Shown here: positions 17,637-27,147 of the stretch, piece after piece
Layout of the letters: every line of letters begins with the position of its first letter
How positions within the stretch are numbered: the stretch's first letter is position 1
NCBI GenBank assembly: GCA_947446855.1
Contig: CANFIH010000007.1
Coordinates: forward strand, 1-56,207
Length of the DNA stretch: 56,207 nt
Direction of reading: 5' to 3'
Origin: Burkholderiales bacterium
GTDB lineage: Bacteria > Pseudomonadota > Gammaproteobacteria > Burkholderiales > Burkholderiaceae_C
Translations under genes and position numbers: made by a program
Notes under the pieces: generated by a model
Told to the model about the DNA's origin: nothing
The model's database searches: none
The model's input: the letters and a program-made list of their open reading frames with translations, nothing else

Positions 17637-20600
17637 ATGACCTTGTTGCAACGCCTGTTGCCCCAGTCCCTGGTGGGACGGGTTTTTTCTTTGTATGTGG
17701 CCACCCTGTTGCTGTTTGTCGGTACCGGGCTGGCCGGTTTTTACCGCTACCAGTTTGCGCAGCAGATCGAAGATGAACTGTTGGCCGGCGAAATGATGCT
17801 GAATGTGGCGTCCCAGACGGTGGGCGACAGTGCCGTGATTGGTGATTACGACACCATCAGCAAGACGCTGGATCGGGCCATTTCCCAGTCCAACTTCGCC
17901 AAGGCCGAATTCATCGATACCAATGGTGGTGTGCTGATCGCCAGGAACGCGATCAAGCCGGACCTGTCACCGCCACAGTGGTTGTTGGCACGGGTGCAGG
18001 AGCACCTTTTTGATATCAATCAGAACATCCAGGTGGGCGGCAAGGACTATGGCGTTTTTCGCCTGACCTTTGCGGCCGAAGAAATTGCCGCAAAGTTGTG
18101 GCGGGTCGCAATTTATGCCTTGCTGGTCGCGCTGGCGGCCCTGGTTGCGGGCGGGCTGTTGATTCGCATACCGCTCAAGCGCTGGCTGGGAAATTTCGAC
18201 CGCGTACGCCTGCGCGAAACCGAAATTCTGGCAGGCAGTATTGACATCAATGCGCTGCTGGATGCGGACGCCCCGGTGGAAATTCGCCACACCTTTGACA
18301 TCATCAGTCGTGCAGCGGGTCGACTGTCGGCACAGCGCGAGGAAGCGGCCGTCACCCTGAATGCCATCACCGATGGCGTGTTGCGCACCGATGCCGCGTT
18401 TCAATTGGTGTATTGCAATCCTGCCGCCGAGGCCTTGCTGGGAGGGGGCGGGCAGTCTTTGGTAGGACAGGACGCGCAAGCCCTGTTACCCAGCGCCTTC
18501 GGCGACCATGCCACTCCCAGGGACTGGCGGGTACGCAGACTCGAGGTCAGTGGCCAGGCCGGCAACCGGGTGATTCTGGACACCACTCTGGCTACTATTT
18601 TTTCTGCCAGCAACGTGGTTGCCGGCCACGTACTGACATTTCGCGATGTGTCCCGCCAACACGCACTGGATCAGCAGTTGCGCAGCGAACTGCAGACGCG
18701 CCAACGGGCTCTGGAGTCCTTGCGCCGTGTGCTCGGCACCTTGGAGCTCGAGCCTGATAGTGACATCACCCCGCTGGACGTGGACGATCTGGATGCGCTG
18801 ATCAAACGGGTGGTGACGCTCATGGATGAGCGCGAACTGGGGCGACGCGCCTTGAACAACCAGAAGTTTGCGTTAGACCAGCACGCCATCGTCAGCATGA
18901 CGGATTTGCGGGGCAATATCAGCTACGCCAACGGCAAGTTCACCGAGATCAGCGGCTACACGCTGGCCGAGCTGCTGGGTAAAAACCACCGCATCATCAA
19001 TTCCGGGGTGCATCCGCCGGCGTTCTTTGAGGGCATGTGGGGCACTATCTCGCAGGGCAAGGTGTGGCACGGTGAGGTGTGCAACTTCAGCAAGTCCGGC
19101 CGCATGTACTGGGTGGATGCCACTATCGTGCCGCTTCTGGGCAGCAATGGCCTGCCCGAACAATACATTGCCATCCGTACCGATATCACGGTGCGCAAGG
19201 CCGTGGAGGCCGAGTTGGCCGAGCAACTGCGCTTTGTCGAAGTGTTGCTGGAAGCCACGCCCACGGCGATTTATCTCAAGGACACGCAGGGCCGCTATCT
19301 GCGCTTCAACAGAGCCTTTGAGTCCCTGTTTGGTATTGCGCGGGCGGACTGGATAGGTAAAACCGTGTTTGAGCTGGTGTCGGGTGAATCGGCACACCTG
19401 ATGGACGCCAAGGACAAGGAGCTCTTTGCCAGCAATGCCATGCAGACCTATGAAGCCCAGTTCCGCAATCGCCAGACCGGCGAGTTGCGCGAAGGTCTGT
19501 ACTGGAAGGCACCGCTGACCGACGCCCATGGCGAGGTGACCGGCCTGGTGGGGACCATTCTGGACATTACCGACAAGAACCGCATCGAGCAGGAGTTGCG
19601 TGTTGCCAAGCGCAACGCCGAGGCTGCCAGCAAGGCCAAAAGTGATTTCCTGGCGAATATGAGCCATGAGATCCGCACCCCTATGAACGGGGTGATTGGC
19701 ATGACGGATCTGGCGTTGGAACTGGAGCAGAACCCGACACAGCGCGAGTATCTGAACATCGTGAAAAACTCAGCGCAGTCTTTGATGGTGATCCTCAACG
19801 ATGTGCTGGATTTCTCCAAGATCGAGGCCGGCAAACTGACCATTGAAGCCGTGTGCTTCCCCCTGGTGGAGGCCATTGAGGACACCTTGAAAACCTTGCG
19901 TCGCCGCGCCAGCCAGAAGGGTCTGGTGTTGGAAAGCAGCCTGCAGCCGGACCTGCCCGCCCACGTGCAGGGCGACCCGGTGCGGCTGCGCCAAGTTCTG
20001 ACCAATCTGTGCGACAACGCCATCAAGTTCACGACGCAGGGCGGCATATACGTCAGCGTGCGCTCCAGTGCCACCGCTTCCGGGCATGAGTTGCACATTG
20101 CAGTGCGCGACACCGGCATCGGTATCGCACCGGACAAGCAGACAGGGGTCTTTGAGGCCTTTAGTCAGGCGGATACCTCCACGACCCGTCAATTTGGGGG
20201 GACCGGCCTGGGGCTGACGATTTGTGCGCGCCTGGTCGCATTGATGGGCGGCACAATCTGGCTCGATAGTGTCGAGGCGCAGGGCAGCACCTTCCATTTT
20301 ACGCTGCAAGTGCAAAGTGCCGCACCTGCGCAGGACGCTGCCGCGTTGGTGTCTGCCGTCATGTCACAGCCGTCCCAAACCCTGCGGGTGCTGCTGGTGG
20401 AAGACCACCCGATTAACCAGTTGCTAGCCACCACATTGCTCCAACGCTGGGGGCACACGGTGGTCCTGGCGAAAAACGGTCAGGAAGCGGTGGACCTTTT
20501 TGGAGCCCAGCAGTGGGACATGGTCCTGATGGACATGCAAATGCCCATCATGGGCGGGTTGGAGGCAACCCGTCGGATTCGTGCCGCCGAACCACCGGGC

Positions 20601-20753
20601 CAGCACACGCCGATCGTCGCCATGACCGCCAATGCCATGGATTCCGACCGCCTGGCCTGCATGGAAGCGGGTATGGACGACCACCTGGCCAAACCGTTTA
20701 ACGCCGCCGCCCTGCAGGCCAAGCTGGAGCGTTTTGCCGTGTCGGGCGCCTGA
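17637..20753 (+). CDS. Hybrid sensor histidine kinase / response regulator with three PAS domains
   Basis: A 1,038-residue membrane kinase. There are two transmembrane helices (about 13-33 and 158-180) around a periplasmic domain of about 120 residues, three PAS-like domains (about 236-340, 410-525 and 527-655), HisKA with the phospho-acceptor His677 in NMSHEIRTPMNG, a HATPase_c domain (DNAIKFTTQGG, DTGIGIAPDKQ, GGTGLGLTI) and a C-terminal receiver with Asp966 in LMDMQMPIMGG. No HPt domain or DNA-binding output is fused, so phosphate must pass to a separate protein. The periplasmic binding protein upstream is the likely signal input. A terminator follows the stop codon directly. Confidence 0.93.
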   Translation: MTLLQRLLPQSLVGRVFSLYVATLLLFVGTGLAGFYRYQFAQQIEDELLAGEMMLNVASQTVGDSAVIGDYDTISKTLDRAISQSNFAKAEFIDTNGGVLIARNAIKPDLSPPQWLLARVQEHLFDINQNIQVGGKDYGVFRLTFAAEEIAAKLWRVAIYALLVALAALVAGGLLIRIPLKRWLGNFDRVRLRETEILAGSIDINALLDADAPVEIRHTFDIISRAAGRLSAQREEAAVTLNAITDGVLRTDAAFQLVYCNPAAEALLGGGGQSLVGQDAQALLPSAFGDHATPRDWRVRRLEVSGQAGNRVILDTTLATIFSASNVVAGHVLTFRDVSRQHALDQQLRSELQTRQRALESLRRVLGTLELEPDSDITPLDVDDLDALIKRVVTLMDERELGRRALNNQKFALDQHAIVSMTDLRGNISYANGKFTEISGYTLAELLGKNHRIINSGVHPPAFFEGMWGTISQGKVWHGEVCNFSKSGRMYWVDATIVPLLGSNGLPEQYIAIRTDITVRKAVEAELAEQLRFVEVLLEATPTAIYLKDTQGRYLRFNRAFESLFGIARADWIGKTVFELVSGESAHLMDAKDKELFASNAMQTYEAQFRNRQTGELREGLYWKAPLTDAHGEVTGLVGTILDITDKNRIEQELRVAKRNAEAASKAKSDFLANMSHEIRTPMNGVIGMTDLALELEQNPTQREYLNIVKNSAQSLMVILNDVLDFSKIEAGKLTIEAVCFPLVEAIEDTLKTLRRRASQKGLVLESSLQPDLPAHVQGDPVRLRQVLTNLCDNAIKFTTQGGIYVSVRSSATASGHELHIAVRDTGIGIAPDKQTGVFEAFSQADTSTTRQFGGTGLGLTICARLVALMGGTIWLDSVEAQGSTFHFTLQVQSAAPAQDAAALVSAVMSQPSQTLRVLLVEDHPINQLLATTLLQRWGHTVVLAKNGQEAVDLFGAQQWDMVLMDMQMPIMGGLEATRRIRAAEPPGQHTPIVAMTANAMDSDRLACMEAGMDDHLAKPFNAAALQAKLERFAVSGA

Positions 20754-20760
20754 AAAGCAA

Positions 20761-20785
20761 AAAGCCCGTCACTGGGACGGGCTTT
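20761..20785. terminator. Bidirectional intrinsic terminator
   Basis: AAAGCCCGTC, loop ACTGG, GACGGGCTTT: a ten-base-pair stem directly after the kinase stop codon. On the minus strand the right arm runs into TTTTTGCTTTT, so it can also end transcripts coming from the barstar side. Confidence 0.8.
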
Positions 20786-20802
20786 CTATGGTGTATGCCG
20801 AA

Positions 20803-21021
20803 TCAGGCTGCTGCCAACCAGTAACCCGCATTAAACGGGCTGCTCATGCGCAGCGCCAAGGGCGACACGTCCAACAGTTTGTCTGTTGGCATTTTTTCGC
20901 CGGTTTCCGTCAGGAGATCGATACCGCCCACGGCCTCCGTGGAAGTACCGACTTTTGCCTCGTTAGCCCGTTCTGCTTGGCTGGTGTGTGCAGAACGGGC
21001 TACAGAAAAGAATAGAAGCAT
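20803..21021 (-). CDS. Small hypothetical ORF downstream of barstar
   Basis: A 72-codon frame ending GYWLAAA, lying between the barstar gene and the shared terminator and overlapping the barstar 3' end. No family is recognised and there is no clear ribosome-binding site; an internal Met at codon 44 would leave only 29 residues. It may be a decayed gene tail rather than a functional protein. Confidence 0.2.
   Translation of the reverse strand: MLLFFSVARSAHTSQAERANEAKVGTSTEAVGGIDLLTETGEKMPTDKLLDVSPLALRMSSPFNAGYWLAAA
20965..21001. repeat. 12-bp inverted repeat at the barstar stop codon
   Basis: AGCCCGTTCTGC (20965-20976) and its exact complement GCAGAACGGGCT (20990-21001) flank a 13-base loop. 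The right arm includes the barstar TAG codon. No T-run follows on the minus strand, so it is a stable mRNA-end hairpin rather than a standard terminator. Confidence 0.7.
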
Positions 21022-21401
21022 CGGAAGGGTATCTTCCGGTCTCCCCAGTAATCGGCGGTATCGCGGAAGATATCGAGCAGTTGCTCGCGCGCTTCCTTGT
21101 CAAACTTGGCATTGGCCGGGATGTGTTCCAGCACGGCGATAAAGCCTGGCTGCGGGCCCGATTTGTGCACCGGGTCTGTCATGCTGTCGTACAGCGCGTC
21201 AAAGTTCTTGCTGACCTGCGTCGACAAGATAAATTGCTGCCCGATCAAATCCAGCACGTCTTGCTTGGACTGTGCGCTGGCCAGGTTGGCGTACAGGAAG
21301 TGGTGGCCCAATGATTGGGCCGCTTCCTGCAAATCCTGCACCCTGAAGGCGCGTATCGACTGAACGATATTGGTTCTAACGGTTCGAAGTGGCGTGTCCA
21401 T
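21000..21401 (-). CDS. Barstar-family ribonuclease inhibitor
   Basis: A 133-residue cytoplasmic protein with the barstar signature SKNFDALYDSMTD near residue 63 and the preceding helix SKQDVLDLIGQQF. Barstar binds barnase-type RNases and covers the active site; it protects the producing cell before secretion. It starts 35 bases downstream of a gene for a matching secreted RNase, so it is the cognate immunity protein. It is longer than Bacillus barstar (about 90 residues), with extra segments at both ends. The ribosome-binding site is weak; coupling to the RNase gene is likely. Confidence 0.88.
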   Translation of the reverse strand: MDTPLRTVRTNIVQSIRAFRVQDLQEAAQSLGHHFLYANLASAQSKQDVLDLIGQQFILSTQVSKNFDALYDSMTDPVHKSGPQPGFIAVLEHIPANAKFDKEAREQLLDIFRDTADYWGDRKIPFRCFYSFL

Positions 21402-21436
21402 CCCCGATTCACTTTCTCAAAGTACAAAATAAAAAA

Positions 21437-21826
21437 TCAAGGCACGATCTTGCGAAAGCTCGCGTAGTGATCGGCCGAGTAGAAACAGGCATCCGGCGTG
21501 GTGGCAGGGCCACCGCAAACAATTCTTCTGGCTCCCCGGTCCCGGGAGCCTGGCATATTGACGGTGTACTCCCGGTAATATCCGCGCTTTTGCATGGGCA
21601 AAGTGCGCTCCCGGTTTCCAAAAACAACGCCATCCTTGTCAAACGGAAAAGGACCACCTTGGCGAATGAGCTGGTGCGTCTGCTGACCCTGCACCGGCAA
21701 CGCGCTGAGCGCGATCTCGCTGACTTCTGACCAGTTTGATAAGGCTCTTGCATAGGCATTAACCGCACCCAGCGATGCGACTAACAAAAAGCCAGTGATT
21801 ACTAACTTAAACCTGTTGACGCTCAC
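21437..21826 (-). CDS. Secreted barnase/RNase Sa-type guanyl-specific ribonuclease
   Basis: A 129-residue protein of the microbial RNase N1/T1 family. The start is a GTG at 21826 preceded by AAGGA; it gives a signal peptide (KLVITGFLLVASLGAVNAYA). The catalytic set is visible: Glu in YYREYTV, Arg in RGARRIVCGG and His in SADHYASF, matching RNase Sa and barnase positions. A Cys pair (IVCGG and DACFYS) may form a disulphide. It would cleave RNA after G outside the cell. The adjacent barstar supplies immunity. The role could be nutrient scavenging or competition; the sequence does not decide. Confidence 0.9.
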   Translation of the reverse strand: MSVNRFKLVITGFLLVASLGAVNAYARALSNWSEVSEIALSALPVQGQQTHQLIRQGGPFPFDKDGVVFGNRERTLPMQKRGYYREYTVNMPGSRDRGARRIVCGGPATTPDACFYSADHYASFRKIVP

Positions 21827-21893
21827 ACAATTCCTTGTCACACGTTCGGGTAAACCCGAAAGCTCAAGGCATGTAGTGTCGCCCATACGGCCC

Positions 21894-21932
21894 AAAAAAG
21901 CAAGGCCTTGCCCGGTTTATGGGCAAGGCCTT
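21894..21932 (-). terminator. Intrinsic terminator of maeB
   Basis: AAGGCCTTGCCC and GGGCAAGGCCTT form a perfect 12-bp stem with a seven-base loop; on the minus strand it is followed by GCTTTTTT. It lies 47 bases past the maeB stop codon and separates it from the RNase gene. Confidence 0.85.
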
Positions 21933-21978
21933 TGCTGGGAAAACGTAAAGAAGTATGTACTAACTAAACGTTAAACGC

Positions 21979-24333
21979 TTATCGGCTCGCGTTGGCATCG
22001 GCTACGGTGAGCGCTGTCATATTTACAATGCGACGCACCGTGGTGCTGGCCGTCAAAATATGCACCGGTTTGGCCGCGCCCAGCAAAATCGGGCCGATGG
22101 CAATGTTGCCACCGGCAGCGGTCTTGAGCAGGTTGTAGGCAATATTGGCCGCATCGATGTTGGGCATCACCAGCAGATTGGCGTCGCCATGCAGGGTGCT
22201 ATTGGGCATGACCACCTGGCGCGCCTGGCCGTCCAGGGCGACATCGCCATGCATTTCGCCATCGACTTCCAGCCAGGGTGCCTGCTGCTGCAGCAGGGCC
22301 AGGGTCTGGCGCATTTTGACTGCGCTGGGTTCGTTGCTGCTGCCAAAGCTGGAGTGGCTGAGCAACGCTGCTTTGGGCTTGAAGCCGAAGCGCATCATTT
22401 CTTCGGCAGCCATGACCGTGATGCGGGCCAGTTCCTGCGCCGTTGGGTCGTAGTTCACATGGGTGTCCACCAGGAACACCTGCCGTCCGGGGAGCATCAG
22501 GCCGTTCATGCAGGCGTAGATCTGGCAGTCGGTGCCCGCCTTGGGATCCAAGCGCTTGCCGATGACCTGGTCCACGTATTCCAGATGCAGCGCGGTTCTG
22601 CCCCAGGTGCCGCAAATCAGGCCATCCACATCGCCCTTGTGCAGCAGCATGGCCCCAATCAGGCTCAGGCGGCGGCGCATTTCGATCTTGGCCACTTGCA
22701 TCGTCATGCCTTTGCGCTCGGTCATGCGGTGGTAGGTTTGCCAAAAGTCGCGGTAGCGATGGTCCTGCTCTACGTTTACCACCTGGTAATCCAGGCCCTC
22801 TTTCAGCCGCAGACCGAATTTTTCGATGCGCTCGGCAATCACTGCCGGCCGACCGATCAGCGTGGGCAACGCCAGGCGTTCGTCGACCACGATCTGGGCC
22901 GCACGCAGCACGCGCTCTTCCTCGCCCTCGGCATAGGCCACGCGCTTCTTGAGCGCCTTGCGTGCCGCCGTGAAGATCGGCTTCATGGTGGTGCCGGAGG
23001 CGTAGACGAAGCTTTGCAGGCGTTCGCGGTAGGCGTCCATGTCGGCAATCGGGCGCAGGGCCACGCCGCTGTCAGCCGCCGCCTTGGCCACAGCTGGCGC
23101 GATCTTCATCATCAGGCGCGGATCGAAGGGCTTGGGAATCAGGTACTCGGGGCCGAAGGCCAGTTGCTCGCCCGTGTAGGCGGCAGCCACCACGTCACTT
23201 TGCTCAGCCTGGGCCAGATCGGCAATCGCGTGCACCGCGGCGATTTCCATCTCCAGCGTGATGGTGGAGGCGCCTGCATCCAGCGCGCCACGGAAGATGT
23301 AGGGGAAGCACAGGACGTTATTGACCTGGTTCGGGTAATCGGTGCGGCCGGTCGCCATGATGGCGTCGTCGCGCACTGCCTTCACTTCCTCGGGCAGGAT
23401 TTCGGGTGTCGGATTGGCCAGGGCAAAGATGATCGGGTTGGGGCCCATGGTTTTCACCATGTCGGCCTTGAGTACGCCACCGGCCGAGAGGCCCAGGAAC
23501 ACGTCGGCACCCACGATCATCTCGCGCAGGGTGCGGCAGTCGGTCTTCTGGGCGAAAAATGCCTTGTCCTCGTCCATCAGCTCGACCCGGCCTTCGTACA
23601 CCACACCGGCCAGATCGGTGACAAAAATGTTTTCGCGCGGAATGCCCAGCTTGACCAGCAGGCCCAGGCAGGCCAGCGCGGCCGCACCGGCGCCTGAAGT
23701 CACCAACTTGATCTTCTTCGGGTCCTTGCCCACGACCTTGAGGCCATTGAGAATGCCGGCGCCCACCACGATGGCGGTGCCGTGTTGGTCGTCGTGGAAC
23801 ACCGGAATGTTCATGCGCTCGCGCAGCTTGCGCTCCACATAAAAGCAGTCCGGCGCCTTGATGTCTTCCAGGTTGATGCCGCCAAAGGTCGGCTCCAGCG
23901 AGGCAATGATGTCCACCAGCTTGTCGAGGTCGTGCTTCTCGTTGATTTCGATGTCAAAGACATCGATGCCGGCGAACTTCTTGAACAGCACGCCCTTGCC
24001 CTCCATCACCGGCTTGGCCGCCAGCGGGCCGATATCGCCCAGGCCCAGCACGGCCGTGCCGTTGGTGATGACGGCCACCAGGTTGCCGCGGCTGGTGTAC
24101 TTGAAGGCGTTGTTCGGGTCCTTGACGATTTCCTCACAGGGGGCTGCCACGCCGGGCGAATAGGCCAGGGCCAGATCGTGCTGGTTGACCAGTTGCTTGG
24201 TCGCCGCAATGGCGATCTTGCCGGGGGTGGGGAACTCGTGGTATTCGAGGGCGGCGCGGCGCAGTTCGGCGCGTTTCTCGGGGGTGTTGGAGGAGCTGGG
24301 GGTGAGCGACCCGGTGGATGAATCCTGTGTCAT
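21979..24333 (-). CDS. maeB: NADP-dependent malic enzyme with C-terminal phosphotransacetylase-like domain (MaeB)
   Basis: A 784-residue enzyme. The N-terminal 430 residues form the malic enzyme: [25 protein letters not shown] (metal site), [11 protein letters not shown] (dinucleotide fold) and [10 protein letters not shown]. The C-terminal 330 residues resemble phosphate acetyltransferase ([45 protein letters not shown]) but serve regulation rather than catalysis in this family. It converts malate to pyruvate with NADPH and CO2. Start ATG at 24333 has AGGACG upstream. With pckG at 29602 the window holds two of the C4-to-C3 gluconeogenic entry enzymes. Confidence 0.96.
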   Translation of the reverse strand: MTQDSSTGSLTPSSSNTPEKRAELRRAALEYHEFPTPGKIAIAATKQLVNQHDLALAYSPGVAAPCEEIVKDPNNAFKYTSRGNLVAVITNGTAVLGLGDIGPLAAKPVMEGKGVLFKKFAGIDVFDIEINEKHDLDKLVDIIASLEPTFGGINLEDIKAPDCFYVERKLRERMNIPVFHDDQHGTAIVVGAGILNGLKVVGKDPKKIKLVTSGAGAAALACLGLLVKLGIPRENIFVTDLAGVVYEGRVELMDEDKAFFAQKTDCRTLREMIVGADVFLGLSAGGVLKADMVKTMGPNPIIFALANPTPEILPEEVKAVRDDAIMATGRTDYPNQVNNVLCFPYIFRGALDAGASTITLEMEIAAVHAIADLAQAEQSDVVAAAYTGEQLAFGPEYLIPKPFDPRLMMKIAPAVAKAAADSGVALRPIADMDAYRERLQSFVYASGTTMKPIFTAARKALKKRVAYAEGEEERVLRAAQIVVDERLALPTLIGRPAVIAERIEKFGLRLKEGLDYQVVNVEQDHRYRDFWQTYHRMTERKGMTMQVAKIEMRRRLSLIGAMLLHKGDVDGLICGTWGRTALHLEYVDQVIGKRLDPKAGTDCQIYACMNGLMLPGRQVFLVDTHVNYDPTAQELARITVMAAEEMMRFGFKPKAALLSHSSFGSSNEPSAVKMRQTLALLQQQAPWLEVDGEMHGDVALDGQARQVVMPNSTLHGDANLLVMPNIDAANIAYNLLKTAAGGNIAIGPILLGAAKPVHILTASTTVRRIVNMTALTVADANASR

Positions 24334-24483
24334 TTACGTCCTATTTCACCCGGGCGGGCGCGAAGGCGCAGGTCCCTGATGTGGGACGCCATTGTAGACC
24401 CGGCTCATGAACGGGGACCCGCTGGCAATAGGGCCAATTCGGGTGCAACAGTTTTAACTATTGCACTGGCAACGCCTGGGATT

Positions 24484-25290
24484 TCACAGGCGCGTCTCCT
24501 TGGCGCGTTCCAAGCGCCGCGTAGTACTTTTGCCGGTGAGTACAAAGCCGCGTCGCGCTTCCTGCGCGTCCAGGTAGCGCCACATGCCAGGCAGCGCTGC
24601 AGGTTCGGCCACCCAGTTTCCAGCCAGCGCCGGGTGGGCTGCGCACACCACTATCGGCAAGGCCGGCAGCTTGTGGCAGCAGGGCTGCGAGTGGGCGCGG
24701 CGACGGGTCCACCACGTGGACGCGATAGCCTGCTTGCAGCAGGTCGTTGGCAAACTCGCAGCCAATCAAACCGGCGCCTATGACCAGCACGGTTTTGCGG
24801 TTGCTATGGCCTTCGGCAATGTGCGGCATGTCACCTATCGCGTCGGAGCCCTGAGGGGCCTGCGCCGGCTCGACCAGCCGCGCGTAAAAGGTGGCAAAGT
24901 CGTCCAGCGAGTTCACCGACAGCACCTGCGCGGAGGCATTGCCCGCAATGGCAGAGCGGATCGGCTGGGCTCCGGTAGCCAGTACCAGTTGGCTGTAGGT
25001 CAGGGTGCCGCTGCTGCCAGCGGATTGCAGCGTCAGCTCGCGGCGGACGTGCTCACCAACTGCTGGGGTGTGCGCTGTTGCGCCAGTGCATTGGACAGGC
25101 CGGGCTTGGCATACAAGTCACCGCGGTCCGCCGTCACCACGATGACTGGGGTGAGGGGGTCGCGTTTGCGGAATTCGCGCACCGTAGCCCAGCCGGCCAG
25201 GCCGGCGCCTATTACCACCAGGGGGGGCAGCCGTCTGCGTTGCCGGGCTGTTGCCGTGGTGAGGGAGGGGTTGGCAGGGTGCGCGCTCAT
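24484..25290 (-). pseudogene. Rubredoxin reductase pseudogene with two internal deletions
   Basis: Three pieces of one FAD/NAD(P)H oxidoreductase lie in order but in different frames. Piece 1 (25290 to about 25040) has the FAD motif VVIGAGLAGWATVREF and ends LVSTSA. Piece 2 (about 25036 to 24665) resumes at LTLQSAG, has LVLATGAQPIR and the NAD motif VLVIGAGLIGCEFANDLL. Piece 3 (about 24665 to 24484) has the C-terminal AHPALAGNWVAEP and GFVLTGKST. Compared with a full-length enzyme of about 380 residues, some 25 residues are missing at junction 1 and about 150 at junction 2, including the second FAD-binding GD motif. Both junctions shift the frame. It follows rubredoxin, its normal partner, so the reductase of this operon is probably lost. 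Confidence 0.82.
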
Positions 25291-25292
25291 GC

Positions 25293-25457
25293 TCAGATCT
25301 CCACGAATTCGAAGTCGGCCTTGGCCACGCCGCAATCCGGGCAGGCCCAGCTCTCGGGCACATCACTCCAAGCGGTGCCGGGGGCAATGCCGTCTTCTGG
25401 GCGGCCGGCGGCCTCGTAGTAGACAAAGCCGCAAACGATGCAGATATAGGTTTTCAT
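25293..25457 (-). CDS. Rubredoxin
   Basis: A 54-residue one-iron electron carrier with the two knuckles CIVCG and CPDCG that hold the Fe(Cys)4 site, and the conserved [18 protein letters not shown] between them. It lies between rubrerythrin and the broken rubredoxin reductase, so it should feed electrons to rubrerythrin for peroxide reduction. The frame is open upstream to 25481, but ATG 25457 gives the standard [10 protein letters not shown] start. Confidence 0.95.
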   Translation of the reverse strand: MKTYICIVCGFVYYEAAGRPEDGIAPGTAWSDVPESWACPDCGVAKADFEFVEI

Positions 25458-25515
25458 GGGGTTCAGTCTTTCGGAATGCAAGGGTTAAAAAAGTTGATTC
25501 GCTTGTCGTGTGGCC

Positions 25516-25998
25516 TTATGCCGTCACTTTGGCCAACTGGGCCTTGTAGTGGTTGGCATGGCGCTCTTCCACCTTGGCCAGGGCGGCAAAACGCTTTTGC
25601 GCTTTTTCCAGCGTGCTGCGGAAGGCGGCGGCGTGTTCGCGGCTCTCGGCAATTTGCTCGTCCATCTCGGCCACTGCGGCGGCCTGACCCTCGGCCTCTG
25701 CTGTCTTGCGGAACGCGGGATACATCTCGGTGTACTCATAGGTCTCGCCGTCGATGGCAACTTGCAGCGCCTTGGCCGGGGTCATCGTGGCCTTGGGGTA
25801 AAGCAGATCCAAGTGACCGAAGGCGTGCATCACTTCCTGGTCGGCGGTGGCCTCAAAAGTGCGGGCGGTGTCTTCGTCACCTGCTTCACGTGCCAGCTTG
25901 GCAAAGTAGCGGTACTTGATGTGGGCCATGGACTCGCCGGCAAATGCGGCTTCGAGGTTGGCCATGGTTTTGATTTCGGGGCGTTGGGCCGTCGTCAT
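25516..25998 (-). CDS. Rubrerythrin (diiron peroxidase without rubredoxin domain)
   Basis: A 160-residue ferritin-like four-helix protein. Diiron ligands are visible in LEAAFAGESMAHIKY (Glu), ADQEVMHAFGH (Glu, His), GETYEYTEMYP and VEERHANHY (Glu, His). It lacks the C-terminal rubredoxin domain of classical rubrerythrins, which is instead supplied by the separate rubredoxin gene 58 bases downstream. It reduces hydrogen peroxide in the cytoplasm. The start follows a TAGGAG ribosome-binding site. Such genes point to exposure to low or changing oxygen. Confidence 0.93.
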   Translation of the reverse strand: MTTAQRPEIKTMANLEAAFAGESMAHIKYRYFAKLAREAGDEDTARTFEATADQEVMHAFGHLDLLYPKATMTPAKALQVAIDGETYEYTEMYPAFRKTAEAEGQAAAVAEMDEQIAESREHAAAFRSTLEKAQKRFAALAKVEERHANHYKAQLAKVTA

Positions 25999-26178
25999 GG
26001 TGGGCTCCTAAGGGGTAATAACGGGGCTGGTAGAAAATTTCTATCAGCGTGCAACGAATAGTAGTTCGGGGCTAATATTAAAGACAATGGAATTTGCCTA
26101 ACCGATTGATAGGTGCTATCGAGAGCCTGGTTGCACAATGTGCCTGGCCCTTCCCCGCAACCGCAGAAAGCCCTTGCC

Positions 26179-27147
26179 ATGCATCCCCACCTCGCCAGCA
26201 ACTCTTTGTATCCACCGATAGAACCGACTCGCTCCGGCCGTCTGGTGGTGGACGACATCCACACCCTGTATTGGGAGGAGTGCGGCAACCCGCAGGGGGT
26301 GCCGGTGCTGTTCTTGCACGGGGGGCCGGGCGCCGGTCTGTCACCCAGGCACCGGCAGTTCTTTGACCCGGCGTACTACCGCATCGTGTTGTTTGACCAG
26401 CGTGGTGCTGGCCAGTCCATACCCTTGGGCGAGACCCGTAACAACACCACGCAATTGCTGATCGAGGACATCGAGCGCATCCGCACCCTGCTGGACGTGG
26501 AACAGTGGCTGGTGTTCGGCGGCTCCTGGGGCTCCACTCTGGCGCTGGCCTATGGACAGGCCCACGCCGTGCGCTGCACCGGCTTTGTCCTGCGCGGTAT
26601 TTTCTTGTGCACACCGGCAGAGGTTGACTGGTTTCTCAACGGCATCCGCTGGATGTTCCCGGACGCGCACGCACGCTTTGTGGCGCCCATTCCCGAGGCC
26701 GACCGGGGTGACTTGCTCCAGGGTTTTTGTAAACAGCTGTTTGGCGCCGATGTGGCCGCCGGTGTCGCAGCCGCCCGTGCCTGGGGCCGTTACGAAGGCA
26801 GCGTCATCAATCTGCTGCCCAACCCCGACGTCGAGGAGCAGTTCGGCAGTGAAGCGGTGTCCTTGGGCGTGGGGAGGCTGGAAGCGCATTACTTCCGCCA
26901 CCAAGCCTTTTTTACCGAAGACCAATTGATCCGCAACGTGGACCGTATCCGCCATCTGCCCTGTGTCATCGTGCAGGGGCGCTACGATGTGATCTGCCCG
27001 CCGCTGTCGGCCTGGCGGCTGCACCAGGCCTGGCCCGAAGCCAGCTTTCACATGATTCCCGACGCCGGCCATGGTGCCTTTGAACCCGGTATTGCCGCAG
27101 CCTTGGTGCGCGCTACCGATCAGTTCAAAGACAGCGCCACGCTATAG
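26179..27147 (+). CDS. pip: Prolyl aminopeptidase
   Basis: A 322-residue S33 family serine peptidase that removes N-terminal proline from peptides. Signatures are YPPIEPTRSGRL, LFLHGGPGAGLSP (oxyanion region), FDQRGAGQS, the nucleophile elbow GGSWGSTLALAY near residue 115, an Asp in GRYDVICPP and the His in PDAGHGAFEP. ATG 26179 is the usual start position for the family; the frame is open to 26113. It is a single-gene unit convergent with the phosphoesterase gene. Confidence 0.95.
   Translation: MHPHLASNSLYPPIEPTRSGRLVVDDIHTLYWEECGNPQGVPVLFLHGGPGAGLSPRHRQFFDPAYYRIVLFDQRGAGQSIPLGETRNNTTQLLIEDIERIRTLLDVEQWLVFGGSWGSTLALAYGQAHAVRCTGFVLRGIFLCTPAEVDWFLNGIRWMFPDAHARFVAPIPEADRGDLLQGFCKQLFGADVAAGVAAARAWGRYEGSVINLLPNPDVEEQFGSEAVSLGVGRLEAHYFRHQAFFTEDQLIRNVDRIRHLPCVIVQGRYDVICPPLSAWRLHQAWPEASFHMIPDAGHGAFEPGIAAALVRATDQFKDSATL

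Noticed and set aside
22060-23697. A 545-codon plus-strand frame across maeB.
   Set aside because: MaeB motifs are intact on the minus strand; the overlapping frame is a GC-rich shadow.
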